Shown here: one piece after another, positions 32,112 through 45,800 of the stretch
Layout: the number at the start of each line of letters is the position of its first letter
How positions within the stretch are numbered: position 1 is the stretch's first letter
Source: Antedon mediterranea
Lineage: Eukaryota; Echinodermata; Crinoidea; Comatulida; Antedonidae
Assembly: GCF_964355755.1 (NCBI RefSeq)
Contig: NC_092674.1
Coordinates: 28,446,001-28,510,000 of the forward strand
Direction: 5' to 3'
Length of the DNA: 64,000 nucleotides
Translations under genes and position numbers: made by a program
Notes under the pieces: model-generated
What the model saw: only the letters and a program-made list of their open reading frames with translations
The model's database searches: none
Told to the model about the DNA's origin: nothing

Positions 32112-34300
32112 GTTCCGGTGTATAACTGACGTATTGTAAACTAATGTCAAGTGACAGCAACGCAAACGACGTTTATTTTTTTCAAATTAGATGCTGTCAC
32201 GTTATAAGTTTTAGTTTTCATCAGAGAAAATTAAACACGATGATATCTGAGACAACAATTTTCTCATAATACATCAACAATTGGCATGAGTGTACAATGT
32301 GTGTAAAAGCATGTCTCATCGTAAGCAAAAAACGTTGACAAGGTAAAGAATAGACGACCCTGAAATGGGGACACAATCAATTACAGAACAATGGATACGA
32401 ATATTTTACTGCTAAATTAAAAGAGCCGATTTATTAATAACCAGAGTGCCACACAAAGAACTAAAAGCTTGTTTCTTTTCCAATCTTTTGATTGGTCTAT
32501 TCGATTGCGTTGTTGTTGCTAACGTCATTGCGTTGCGTACTAGTACGTACTAGGAGAACCAAGCTTAACGTGTGGAGGTGTGACTTTGTAATAAAGAAAC
32601 GGACACAATTGTCGTATTCGATTGGAAACTTTCGTTGTCAACGTAAAGATTTGTTGAGTACTTTTTGTATTCGAATTGTAAATTTGTGCTCAACAGAAAG
32701 TCATTCGAATAGAAAACGTTGACAACGAAAGATTTTTCGTTAAGAACAATCTCAACGCTCAAAATACTCCGTTAAAGAAGTACTCAACGGAAAAACTACT
32801 CAACGGTACACTCGAATATGACAAATGGCGATATAAATAAGGGTCTGAGCCGGAGCAGGCTAAAGTTGTCAATGAAGCGTAGGCCTATCAAGCTAGCACC
32901 ACGAAAGTTAAATCATAGAAGTATAAAAATAGACGTATACAAATAGACATACTATCCCTAATACTTTGTTTTGTTTCACGTGACATTTTGTCGACAGGAC
33001 CACAATAGTGGGGTTCACATGGAACTATGTCTAGAAGAAGTGGATTTAACAATTTTCTACTAACTGGACTAACCTTGACAAATCCCGTTCTTTGGTACAA
33101 TTATGTCTAGTTAATTAAATTTCATAAAATCCTGGTATTGGAGATTTTAAATGCTATTTTATGTTTAAAAAAATCATCTATTTCTTTTATTTATCCCGTA
33201 TGTTGTTTACTTTTAACTTCTGATTACAAACAATTGGTCATTTTACTTTCTGTGTTAAATTTTGTATTCTATTTTTCAGTATAGTAAATATTTTAGGCCT
33301 ACCATCTTCTAATATCTATTAGACCTCTGTCCTCGTCAGACATAGTTCATTTAATTTTTTAGGACATTTTATGGGGTACACAATGAAGAATGACCATATT
33401 CTTTGCAATTCAAATGTTAAATATGAAAATGAAATGGGTTAAAAAATTCTTCAATTTCATTGGTGCAAATGAGGCTAAAGGCCACCCACTGGGTTGTTAA
33501 TTGGATTACCCTCATAAAATAACTGGCTATCCTTGGATTTACTTCTAAATCCAAGCAGCAATAATTGTCCAGAAAAAAAACATCATCCGGACATAATTGA
33601 GCGTTCACATCCAAATTATGGCGAGATCATGTAGATAATCTACTTAAATTAACTAGCCATAGTTCGATGTGAACGCCACTAATGCAAAACAAGTTTATCT
33701 CTACTTGATTGTGTATTATCCTGTATAAATATGTTGTTAAAATAAATAAATAAGGTTTCACTACGTTATAGCTCCATGGTTAAATCATATCTGAGATAAC
33801 TATAGTTATCTCATATCATATAGGCCAAATACTTTTGATGTTAGAATAACTAAAATAACACACACCAGACAGTGCTCACAGGTATTATATAATGTTTGGC
33901 GGATGCGCTGCTTGAAACTTAATAGGCCTAAAGATCTTTAAATTACGCTGTCATGTTAGTCAATAACTGTCAGCGATCAATCAGTGTTCTTATTTGAATG
34001 AACCACTCATCATAAACGATCACATTGCAAATTTTAATTGACTGGCTATACCAAATTTACTCGGGTTTCCTATTTAGAAAGAAAGGGGTTTAATATAACA
34101 TGCGCCTTACATAAACAAACTCACAAAATTATCCATTCGCCCACCTGAAATACGACGACTGTTGAAATAAGTGCGACGCTGACACGTGACCAATTAGTAA
34201 GACAATTACAATGGACACAATAAGATTATTTTACGAATTTGACGCCGACACGTGTTCAATCAGCAAGCTTTTTAGTCGCGTGCAACGCGACTCTACAGCT
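32112..34300. other. Upstream region of copy A
   Basis: Homologous to 12.4-13.46 kb upstream of copy B, but with about 1.2 kb extra (about 32.35-33.86 kb), including a degraded MITE family 1 end at 32.5 kb. No coding sequence was recognised. Confidence 0.5.
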
Positions 34301-34307
34301 AACTATA

Positions 34308-34550
34308 GCGTGGTTCCCACTAGAACGCAACGCAGCGACGTATCGACGCAAAGTGTTGTATTGCTAAAAGCTTGGTTCCCACTAGAACGTAACGCCAGGA
34401 TGTAAACGCAACGCAAGCGTTTTAACCAATGACAAGCGAAGTTATAGACAGTTAGCAATCACAAGCGAATAAGCCATCGCTTGTGATTGGTCAATTCGCT
34501 TGCGTTGCGTTTACGTCCTTGTGTTGTGTCGCTAGTGGGAACCACGCTTT
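34308..34550. mobile_element. Composite MITE family 1 (partial copy plus full copy)
   Basis: A truncated left end at 34308 runs directly into a full element at about 34369-34550. The same partial-plus-full arrangement occurs at 30761-30821, suggesting the composite itself moved or that one long variant was repeatedly invaded. Confidence 0.7.
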
Positions 34551-34871
34551 TTACCACGCTTTACGGCGTTATGGCACGCCGCATTATTTTCTATTTTGCA
34601 GAAATCTGCAACCGTATTAGACAACATTCAATTTCACTCCCACTTGTTTTGTTATCATTGTAGATTAGCATAACATTACTTTATTATCATATAGCCTTTT
34701 TTATTTTCCAACTGTCTTAATAAAAATATGAAAAAATAACTACACAACATATATTTAATATTAATTCTAATAACAATAATTTTCCCAACGTACTATCATC
34801 AAACCGTTGGTACTTTTTCCTTAATCAACAGTGCGTGTGAGGGAGTACGGTTGTTTGAATGCGAATGTGTT

Positions 34872-35078
34872 GTGGTTCCCCACTAGCGACGCAACGTAAC
34901 GCAACACAGCGACGTATTGACGCAAAGTGCTGTATTGCGTAATCATACGTGGGAACCGACGATGCAACATTGCTGCAAACATCGCAGGTTTGATTTCACG
35001 CAGGCGGGGGAAAACACAATTATTGGAAGGGAATTTTTTTACGTTACGTACGTTGCGTCGCTAGTGGGAACCAAGCTC
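34872..35078. mobile_element. MITE family 1b, complete
   Basis: Inverted ends GGTTCCCCACTAGCGACG and CGTCGCTAGTGGGAACC, with the interior GTGGGAACCGACG and CATCGCAGGTTTG. Confidence 0.75.
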
Positions 35079-35552
35079 TATGAATGGTTAATAAACTTTA
35101 AAATTAATACTAATAAAATAGCAGTGCGTTTTACATTTGAATAAGCAAATCAGATTTCATTTTCTGTGGTAAAAATGATACTTAAGTATTACCAATCCTT
35201 ACTAACAAAAGCATACGTGACAGGTACGACAAAAATATCATTTGTTATTCTTAAGTCATCTCATAAATACTACTACACCATACATGACAGGTACTTTTAA
35301 AAAATGCAATTTTCTGGTAGGACACATGATACTATCTTACAAGGCGTTCATTTAACAATACTATAGTCCTTATTTAGATACCCCTCTATTCGAAAAGAAT
35401 CAATTCAGGGGATTCGGACGCACACCCTACTGCGCCCTATCAAGGGGACACTCAAACGTCAAGGGACACCCCTATTAGGGGGGGGGTGGGGCACTTTGCC
35501 GTGAAATTAATGAAAGGGAATATATGTTTATAACAAAAGAGACTCTCCTATT

Positions 35553-35728
35553 AAGCGTGGTTCCCATAAAGCGTGGTTCCCACTAGCGACGCAACGCAAG
35601 CGTTTTAACCAATGACAAGCGAAGTTATAGACAGTTAGCAATCACAAGCGAATAAGCGACCGCTTGTGATTGGTCAATTCACTTGCGTTGCGTTACGTCG
35701 TTGCGTCACTAGTGGGAACCACGCTTAA
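35553..35728. mobile_element. MITE family 1a
   Basis: A full element from about 35571 with a duplicated left-end stub (GCGTGGTTCCC twice). The right end is CTAGTGGGAACCACGCTTAA. Confidence 0.78.
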
Positions 35729-35739
35729 GGCACCCACAT

Positions 35740-36775
35740 TCTTTTGATGTTTAGTGCGAACAGACCTTTAGGAATCAAAAGCTACTACAACAATACACAG
35801 ATAAAACATGCATTCACACAGCACCAATGTTATCCAGGCAGTTTCATTCTAGATTATTTACAAACTAGGAATTATGTACAAACATGGATACAGCATTAAA
35901 ATTATTTACAACAAATGCTTACATTTCCAAAAAAGCACAAAATAATACATTTGTCTATATACAAAAGCTTGTAAAATTATACAAAACTGTCCTCATAATT
36001 CTCAATTAACTATTCTTATTATAAAAATATTTTCAAAAATGCAGATATTTTCTTTCTACTAATTTTGAATTCTAAATATTATTATAGGTTGGTCTTTCAA
36101 AATATCAAAATAATTCTTTAAAAAGCTATTTACAAATTGAAAGATCCATTAAAATTAATATTTATATCTTTTGATCATTTTGTAACTATATACTAAGGGG
36201 AATGGATCAAGTTCATGGTGGAATTAAAATGAAAATTATTATATTATATGTACATACAATTTTTATTATTAATTAATTACTTTAATACATAATGTATCAC
36301 ACAGTATGAACTATGAATGACAACTGTAAAATTCAAACTTCTAAACTCGTAAAAATCATTTGAAGAAGAGAAAGTTTATAATTTGATTCGATAAATCTTT
36401 GATAATCTAAATATATTATGGAGTTTTCAATTGCACTATGTAGTATTAGACTATAAAGCAATGGAGCATAACAATCATCTGCACATGCTCACAAAGCATT
36501 ATGTGATTGTTTTGGATCTATATGGTATACATAGAGTTGACCTCCCTCTTACTTTTACAGATCCGTGGAATCACTCACTCCATAATTCCCGGAAGCTGTG
36601 ACCCCCTGAAAGACGAGCAATGTTATTGTTATAACATGGTTAAATTCTCATTAAAATACAAATATAACTATATACTATACTTCCCATATTTCCCAAAAAA
36701 GTCCTTATTCAACTCCCATATTTTATATTTATACATCCCATATCCATCCCATATCCTTCTCATATTTTAAACATA
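35740..36775. other. Intergenic AT-rich region
   Basis: No gene recognised. The AT-rich sequence grades into the TATTCTATACTTCCCAT minisatellite. Confidence 0.4.
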
Positions 36776-36779
36776 TCTA

Positions 36780-37148
36780 AATATAAACTTCAATATAATT
36801 ATTTTTTACTTCCAACATTCTATACTTCCTATAATCTATACTTCCCATCTACTACCTATATTCTTTACTTCCCATATTCTATACTTCCCATCTACTTCCT
36901 ATATTCTATACTTCCCACATTCTATACTTCCCATATTCTATACTTCCTATATTCTTTACTTCCCATATTCTATACTTCCCATCTACTTCCTATATTCTAT
37001 ACTTCCCATATTCTTTACTTCCCATCTACTTCCTATATTCTATACTTCCCATCTACTTCCTATATTCTATACTTCCTATATTCTATACTTCCCATCTACT
37101 TCCTATATTCTATACTTCCCACATTCTATACTTCCCATATTCTATACG
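36780..37148. repeat. Minisatellite array, ~17-bp TATTCTATACTTCCCAT unit, left part
   Basis: Units of about 17 bases alternate with a CTACTTCCTATA variant. The same array, in the same orientation, continues at 39131-39860 on the other side of the foldback-like element. Confidence 0.85.
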
Positions 37149-37149
37149 G

Positions 37150-39130
37150 GACGGGATCCAGTCAAGTCGCCCCATCGCAAAGTCGCCCCATACAAAGTCG
37201 CCCAATACAAAGTTGCCCCATCGCAAAGTCGCCCCATCGCAAAGTCGCCCCGGCACATTCGCCCCATCGCAAAGTCGCCCTATTACAAAGTCGCCCCATC
37301 GCAAATTCGCCCCATCGCAAAGTCGCCCCAACGCAAAGTCGCCCCATCGCAAAGTCGCCCACGGTTTTAATCATATCGGTTGCGTTTGATATCGATTGCG
37401 TTGTTACTTTGGTCGCGCTAAATGTCGTATACATAATAATAATTATAATATTTACTATTATATACATAATTTGTGTTTTAATTTTTATTTTACAGGTTTT
37501 AATGGAGTGATGTGCTTTTTAAAAATCATTAAAAAAATAGTCCCTTGTTTGAAAGTTCTAAAAAGATTATCCCTGATTTATAGTTTTAAAAATGTTAATT
37601 TAATAGGATTTTAAAATTAGTTACCAGAGCCACAATTACGAATCTTTTTTCAACCTACGCGTAGATACCAGCTCATTTTTTAGGATAATATAATAAATGT
37701 ATACATGTGTAGTAGGCCTTCGTATAGATTTACAGTAGTTAAAACAATGAGTGTTATAGGCTACTTATTGATCATTTTGCATTTATTGACAAGTTATGTG
37801 TCTTAATTTTATAATGACTTTTCAAAATGAATAAAAAAAAAAAGGATTTCATCGCCGATATTTTACATGCAGGTATTTTAGTAAAATTTAAACGCTACAT
37901 TTTGACCATGGAAAAACCATCGTACAGTATCGTGTGCATATTTTTTAAAAAGGGGAATCCCCGACGGTCAGCAGAAAGACGTAGCAGCTGTGAGGAAACT
38001 GCAGATACCAGAAGGCGCGGCTCCGATTGGTTTCAGAGAATGTTTCAGATGGCGAGTCGCCTTTTATTCAACATTCTTTTCAACCCTTTTGGTTATAGAA
38101 CATTCTAATTATCATGCCTAATAAATATCCTCATATCGGGTGTTTATTTAATTTTAATTTAAACAAGACAGTGAAGAGGCACGGAATAATACGTACACGG
38201 ACGTACAACGAATACACACGCACGTCATCATTTATATACGACATAGTGGTGATATGATGCCATTTTATAATGGATATAATGATGGGATTGCCTTTCCAGG
38301 CTTACAATCAATGTTCATTGTAATACTATGTATATAATAGTAAACTGAATGTTTATAAATAAATTGTTTTACGTATAAAATAAAAGACACAGACGTAGCC
38401 TACGTTTCCTATAAAATATTTCACATTTAAATAATTATGTACTGTTAAATGACATTATGCTGGATAATACTATAATCTTAAACTATGTTTACAAATTGTA
38501 ATCATCTTGTAAACATCTTTCTCATCATACTGATATGTAAAATAAAAACAAAAATCAATTATTAATATAGGCCTAATAATAATAATAAATATTCATCGAC
38601 CAAAGTAAAAATAATCTAGATCGTATAACATCATTTTATCGCGACCAAAATTAAACGCGACCGATTTCGAACGCAACTGATATCATCGTAAAACTCCGGC
38701 GGGGTTTCCCCATTTCAGATGGTGCGTTGTAGTGCGACAACGGCGGAGTAATTACGGGGTTTCCCTCTGGTAAAGCTAGCACGTTAGTGCGACCGCGGAG
38801 TGATTGGGGGCTTCCTCTCTGATGATGGAGGTGCGCGCCGATCGTGTGACCTGAGACTTTCCGTGTTATTTTGTGTATCATTGCGACATTTTACGCACTT
38901 GTAAACTATTTTTTAACGTTTTGGGGCGACTTTGCGATAGGGCGACTTTGCGATGGGGCGACTTTGCGATGGGGCGACTTTGCGTTGGGGCGACTTTGCG
39001 TTGGGGCGACTTTGCGTTGGGGCGACTTTGCAATGGGGCGACTGTGTCGGGGCGACTTTGCGATGGGGCGACTGTGTAAGGGGCGACTTTGTATGGGGCG
39101 ACTTTGCGATGGGGCGACTTAACTAGCATC
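37150..39130. mobile_element. Foldback-like non-autonomous element with minisatellite termini
   Basis: The left terminus (37150-37360) is an array of GTCGCCCCATCGCAAA-type units. The right terminus (about 38922-39128) is the same array inverted. The outermost bases match as inverted repeats (GGATCCAGTCAAGTCGCCCC versus GGATGCTAGTTAAGTCGCCC). An inner inverted pair with TTGCGTT and TTTGGTCGCG lies at 37375-37430 and 38635-38690. The ~1.2-kb centre is AT-rich and shows no transposase. Arrays of simple units as inverted termini recall Foldback-type elements. Confidence 0.65.
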
Positions 39131-39860
39131 CTTCTATACTTCCCACATTCTATACTTCCTATATTCTTTACTTCCCACATTCTATACTTCCCACATTCTA
39201 TACTTCCCATATTCTATACTTCCCATCTACTTCCCATATTCTATACTTCCTATATTCTTTACTTCCCCCATTCTATACTTCCCATCTACTTCCCATATTC
39301 TATACTTCCCATATTCTATACTTCCCATATTCTATACTTCCTATATTCTTTACTTCCCACATTCTATACTTCCCATATTCTATACTTCCCATATTCTTTA
39401 CTTCCCATATTCTATACTTCCCATCTACTTCCCATATTCTATACTTCCCATCTACTTCCCATATTCTATACTTCCCATATTCTATACTTCCCATCTACTT
39501 CCCATATTCTATACTTCCCATATTCTATACTTCCCATCTAATTCCTATATTCTATATTTCCTATATTCTATATTTCTCATATTTTATACTTCCTACATTA
39601 TATTACTTCCCATATTCTTTCTGTACTTCCCACATTCTATACTTCCTATATTATTTCTGTACTTCCCAATTTGTTTCTATACTTCCCATTTTCTTTCTAT
39701 ATCTCCCACATTCTGTACTTCCTATATTCCATACTTCCTAATTTCTTTCTATACTTCCTATTTTCTTTCTATACTTCCTATTTTCTTTCTATACTTCCCA
39801 TATTCTATACTTCCTATTTTCGTTCTATACATCTCACATGGATACACCAAGAACAATTGT
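39131..39860. repeat. Minisatellite array, ~17-bp TATTCTATACTTCCCAT unit, right part
   Basis: Continuation of the array at 36780-37148, degenerating towards 39.8 kb with TTTCTTTCTATAC variants. The long ORFs visible here result from the repeat. Confidence 0.85.
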
Positions 39861-40086
39861 TATACAACTAAAAATTAAAATCCAGACATGATTTTGTACT
39901 ACAGTATTACCAAAAAAATATCTCACGATAAAACTTAAACACCAAGCAAAAACATCAACAACTACAGCACAATACCATTACATTAATTTGTTCTACATAT
40001 TATAAAAAAGATACAATGATGAGGAGACTATAAGACGATGGAGATAAGATTTTGATGATTCGTTGTATCATCATTTGAAATGTGAA

Positions 40087-41632
40087 TCAGCATATGATCG
40101 GCTTTAGGGAAATCTTGACAATGCCTGGAGTATTTTCATAAAACCTAGTAAAACAACAAAATAATTAATATTAATGCAATAATAACAAACATGAATTAAT
40201 AAACAAATCAGCTAAACAATAAATATCAATTAATTTATGTTCTAAACAATATTACTGTATATTTTATCTTTTCATTCAAATATATTTGGAAAACTGCATT
40301 CCTAAGAATTGAACAGCAGTTACAGTTACTTCATGGCAGCAGAAACAAAGTATAAACATGTATGTGCATCTGCATTTTGCTTTAAGAACCAGAGGTCACA
40401 TTTATCAAACTTGCTTAGCAAAACAATCATTTTGACTTTCTTTAAGATGATTTTGGTTAAGTCACTTTTCAAAATAACTTTAACAAGTGTGCATATTTTT
40501 TTGTGCTAATCTTAGATGAAAGTCCATTTCTTAGGATAAAAAGAATTGGTATGATAAAAAAAAGTATCATTTTTCACTTAAAAAATATTTAATTATCTTT
40601 ACACTTAAGTGAAAAGATTGCTAAAAGTCAGACATGGAGAAAAAAAACTTACTGATAATTGTGTTTTTTTAGATGTTCTTGGACAGCTTGTCTAATTCTA
40701 GCAATACCTTGAGGGCTGTTCTTGCCTCTCCCTGTTATCACAGACAAGTGGAGAGTCTTTGGCTTTTGTTCCATCACCTTCAGTTCCTGCTTCTTCTTCA
40801 ACAAAGCTTCCTCCAACACTTTGATGGCTTCATCAACGTGAAAATGATGCAAGTCTAGAATGTTCGACTTTAAGTAGTTCTTATTTCTAAGTTAAGTGGA
40901 GAAATAAAATTATATTAAAAATGGCATGTACCTAAATAGAGGGAATCACAGACAAGTATGATATAGAGTAAAATATATCAACGCAAAAGAGAATAACATT
41001 TTTTTTTTAATTGCTGGTAAGAAAAGCCATTGTTATTAAATTTCCATTTTGTTGGTTTTAATTTATTTAGGTGACCAACCAGTTCGTTGGTCTACCTTTC
41101 AATCAGTATAGATATTTCATAGAAATATGGTTCTGGAGTATGATAAAAACAATTTGATATAGAGTTGGAATAACACTCTGTCTACACTTTATGCTACAAA
41201 AAAATGTGATATGCCCATTATATGGACACCATCACACGTTTTTGTGTTAGATTGTCTAGAGATTCTAACAAAAAATAAATGAAAACTCACAAAGTCTGAT
41301 GGATCCTGTTAGCTGCATCTTGATTTGCCTCTTTGATTTTCTCTTTATGTTCACGACCCTTCATTAAAAAAAGACCAACATTACTGTAGATGTTTGTTTT
41401 AACAAACCTATATTATATACAGAAATATCAATCAAAAATTGGTAAAAATTTAAAAGAAGATGTGTTAACTAACCTTTTCGGCATAATAGGAAGCAAGTTG
41501 TCCCTGTCCTTTCTGGTATGCCTCAGACGCTTTTTGTAAACATTCAGCCTGGAGTCGCCTGTGCAGAATAGCATTCACACGGAAATCCACATACTCTGCA
41601 TCGTCCGGGTAATCAATATCCAACTCTTCATT
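40087..41632 (-). CDS. N4BP2: N4BP2 exons 11-14: DUF1771-like helices and Smr domain
   Basis: Exons 41632-41474 and 41358-41291 encode the charged helical DUF1771-type region (KASEAYQKGQGQLASYYAEK). Exons 40886-40653 and 40144-40087 encode Smr: LDLHHFHVDEAI, then HLSVITGRGKNSPQG, and the C-terminal YENTPGIVKISL just before a TGA stop. The Leu-Asp-Leu-His and Thr-Gly-x-Gly motifs of Smr are present. Confidence 0.88.
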
Positions 41633-42770
41633 CTATTTATGTAAATAAAAATTGATTTATAAAACATTGTTAAAATTATCTTGGTATTATGTATATAAAC
41701 AATACAATAATTAACAATATTAAAACATTAAAAATGCAATTTCGTTATTGATTGATAACTATTGGTTTATATTGTGTAAAAAACTATAATCAATTTTTCC
41801 CCCAAGTATTCTCAATGTACTTTAGAACGTCAAAGTAGGGCAAAACATCTGACCAATTATATTTAACTAATGAAAGCAGTTGAGTAACGTAGAGGTCTGA
41901 GGTAGCTGGTTTAGGGACGCTAAGTGGCCCTCCAACACTGGAAGCCTCGGCCGTTTTTTTGCCTTATTCGACATATTTTAATGCCTTATTTCTCCTCTTG
42001 CACTGCTCAGGGCCTCTATAAGCTCAGGGGCCCCTGGGTTTAGCCAGTGAGCGCTCATAGCTGTTACGTCACTAATTTAAAGTAACTACTGTAAATATTA
42101 CAAATTCATTGATTTTACCTTATCAAGTTGGTAGTCAACCGTGTCAGAGGTCGCCTTCTGGATGTCTTCTTCTGCCTGAAGCAGCAGCTGTTTCTCAAGC
42201 TCTTCTCTTGCTTTGGCAGAGAGCACGATGTGGATTGGTTCAGGATGCAAGTTGTACGAGCTCTCAATATTACGAATGGTATTACTAAGATTGTACCTAT
42301 AAAATAAAATATAAATTAATATTAATATTTAATTTACAGTACGACATTATTCTGGGAAAAAATTAGGACACTAGCCTAAGGAATGAAGGGTTAATTACTA
42401 AGTATCCAATTAAAAGTTAAAACTGTCATGGGTTACTCCACATGATCATGTAAACGACAAGTTAACCTGCTGTTGACAAAAATAACAAGATTCCCACTGG
42501 AGCACAGAAAACCTCTCAACACTTACTGGTTAGCAGAGAAGAGGTTCTCTAAAACATCTTTATCAATTTTTGGAAATCTTTTGAACAGCATGTCTCTCTT
42601 AATTTTTGTAGCAAGGAACGATTCATCTGGTAGTGGCTGAAACTGAAAATAAAAGTGTGATGCAGTTGTCAATTCTTCAATCAATCAATCAATCCATCAA
42701 CCAATCCATTAATCAATCCTTCACTCCATCAATCAATCTAACACCAATCAATCACTTCATCAATCAATCC

Positions 42771-42801
<31 letters not shown>

Positions 42802-45800
42802 CATCCATCCATCCACCAATCAATCAATACCAATTTAATGCAGTATACATACAAGATCGTTCACTAGTTGTAGATTTCTTTCTTGATCCATAATCTCTCT
42901 TAGACCAATCTCCTCACTGCCTTCATTCAAACCTGGTTGGTGGTAACTGGCCGTGCCGTCCGGCCTAATGTCCACCATATTGGGTTGATAGTTGTGACCG
43001 CTTCTTAACCAGGGTCGGCGCTTCAATGTGGTCAGCTTTGCTTCTTGCACCTCTTTCATGTGGAGGTAGTCTTCTTCTTGTTGTAGCTTCTTTGCAAAAT
43101 CTTCGTCTAACATAGTTTTGAAAAATTAGAATTACTACCAAGCACAGTAATATCAATAACTAAAGGTATAAGCCCACTCTGTTATAAGCCCGCTCTGGGA
43201 TAAAATATATGTTCCAAATTTAGATACAAATTTTTTTTACATTTTTTCCTTTCTACACATACTGTACTGACCAGCACATACATTGATGTACTTCAGACAG
43301 ATGCTGGTGTGCAGAGAGAAGAACTGGCTGTCACAATGGCAGATAGGAAGTTATGGAGGAATAGACTAGTCACATAAGTTTGTCCCGGACTAAGTAAATA
43401 GTAAGTACATATACTCAAATATAGACAGGCAGTAAGTCTGTCATTTCAATAAAAGAAAAAATGTTCAACTACAAATTCATGAATTAATTTATTAGTATTT
43501 AGTATTGATATTGCAACTCTACCTGCTTTTAACTTTCCAATGTTGGTAGAAATGTTCTCAGCTAAATATTTGTTCTTTAAAGTTTCCAACCACGCGTTGT
43601 AGATCCTTGATGTAAGGTCATGTGGTAATGCTACTTGTAGGTCTTCCGCAGCCGCCAGTCCTAAATTAGTGGGAAATTAAACAATTTATTTAGCCAGGGG
43701 CCTTTGCCCACTACATTACGCCACTATAGCAATGAGCGGTCACTGGCTAAACCTAGGGGCCCAGAGCGTAAACAGTTCAATGTAACTAAACAGATTAAGA
43801 GTTCAAAACCAAAGGCCTTTGCCCACTGTGTTATGCCACTGGTTAGTACCTACTCTATAAAGTATTATCTATAAGACACTACAATGTATAGGATATTCTA
43901 ATATATGCGTACAATTTGGGACATTTGGCGACAGTTTAAAGGGTCTTTCACACCTGTTCCAGCACGGTTATAGGCTCGGCGCCGGCAAATTGGACGTCAA
44001 TTTATCGTATTTCAAGATGCTGCATGCGGCTATACCGCAATCGATATGCATATAGCTGTTTGAAAACGAAACATTGATGTTTGATTTGAGTTGCCGGCGC
44101 CGGACCGGGAACAGTGTCAGAACAGGTGTGAAAGACCCTCTAGCCAAGCTGATTGTAAAACCATTTCAGTAAAACAACTTTAGGAATATTATTTTACCTA
44201 AATCTGCAAATGATCCGTCTCCAAATCGCTCATGTAATTTCCTTAAAAACGATGCATCTAGTTGTAAAACAAGAAGTCTTTCCTTTTCGGGGTTAGTGTC
44301 TTTAGCAACATTTAAACTATCTTGCTCTTGTGAAGCATTCGATGCAACATCCAAATCAGTGGCGGTGGAAGAAGGAATACAAGGATTCGAAGGAGAGCTT
44401 TCCTCTTGTAAAGCTGTCGCTCTTTCCTTAGAAGGTTCATCCATCAAGCTACTGCCAGCAGATGTCGTTTGCTGTGCAGGGCTACTATTCGGTTGACATA
44501 AGTTCGAGTCTAATAGAATTTCGCTAGCCCATTGGGTGTTGTTATCACACTGCTCAAGAACGTGCAGAAGATCCTCTTTAGGGACAGAAGGAAAACAACT
44601 TAGAAATGTTTTGATTTCTTCATCATAGTAATCATCAGTCTCAAAGTCTAAGGTCATTGAACCTTTGTCTAGCGTCGCTATTAAAGGAATGCCTGGTGCT
44701 GAGTCGCAACACTCACTTGGAATAAAATTTGAACGAACAGCGGTTAAAACAGTCACATCCTGAAGTAAATCTATATCTTGAAGTCCAGCTTCGATTCTCT
44801 GCAGTAAAGCAAAGTCTATTGGATATACATTTACTGCAGCAGCTTTACTAGTTACTGCAGTAACTTTGTCATTTGATTCTAATTGGTTCACATCATCGAA
44901 AAATATGTCTGGTTCAACCTCAAACGAATCTCCATGTATGTTTCTGTCGATTTCGTCATCATCACTTATTTCTATTTTATCTTCTTTGATAAGAGAATGA
45001 ATACGTTTCTTATTACTGATTCTCTTGGTTTCTGTACTAGTCGCTTGGTGAAGTGGTCCATCAGGGGGCACCTTCTTAATCTTCACCTCTGACCTTTGAT
45101 CTACAGAACTTTCCCCCGTAGTGTTAAAAGCAGTGCAGATGACAGGTGAAACAACGTTCCCCAATTTACGAACATGTGTTAAGCGCTGTTGAGCTGTTGA
45201 CAACATTTGACCTCTCTGTGCCTCGAGTTTGTTGACATCGTTTTCCTGCTTGCAACCATTTTTTATTTGGTTGTGTTCAGTCTGTTTGTTCAAATCTTTT
45301 TGGTCACAATTGTCATTATTTGCGTTGTTCTCGGCTATGGTTCGTGTATTGATAGTTTTCACAATCATTTCTGAATTATTTTTCCATCCCATAACTTTTT
45401 CTACTGTCATTTCGGGATCATAATTGTCAAGTAACAATGTTATTCTTTCTTTTGGAACCCCATGAACACATCGCCTGTATATAATAAAATATAATGCAAA
45501 TAAAAATTATTTTATAGATACACTTGCTTGTTTGTTGGTAATATTTATAAAATACACAATACAATACATTATAGTTTTAAATTAACAAAATCATACAAAA
45601 ACTAAATAATTATACAGTTATGGAATAGCAGAGGATAAAGTTTGTTTCAGAGGGGCACTGATGAATTAATTTTAAAAATTTAAAATTTTTTAATTAATTG
45701 ATTAAATTATTTAAATTGTCAAAATCACTCCTAGCAACCACTAACATCCAGTCATTTCCAGATGAAGACTTGTTGACAACAAGTTGAAATGTCGTATTAT

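Larger units (their letters stand above)
1..34290. repeat. Tandem segmental duplication carrying the two receptor copies
   Basis: Bases 1 to about 13,460 align collinearly, exon by exon and through most introns and the promoter, with about 17,440 to 34,290. The right ends of both units share a motif with GTCGCGTGCAACGCGACTC (13,449 and 34,275). About 13.47-16.2 kb is the junction spacer with the 3' tail of copy A. Many transposon relics (AATAAA-tailed LINE end, GGCGTAAC MITEs) are shared at the same intron positions, so they predate the duplication. Confidence 0.85.

Noticed and set aside
32565-32762. Small ORF on the minus strand upstream of copy A
   Set aside because: No homology to the copy B upstream region, no recognised domain, and it lies beside a degraded MITE.
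37827-38108. 93-codon ORF inside the foldback-like element
   Set aside because: Lysine-rich start and no recognisable transposase or other domain; likely chance.
37110-39541. Repetitive ORFs reading 'LCDGATLRWGDFA' or 'ILYFPHSILPIF'
   Set aside because: They are translations of the GTCGCCCCATCGCAAA and TATTCTATACTTCCCAT arrays.
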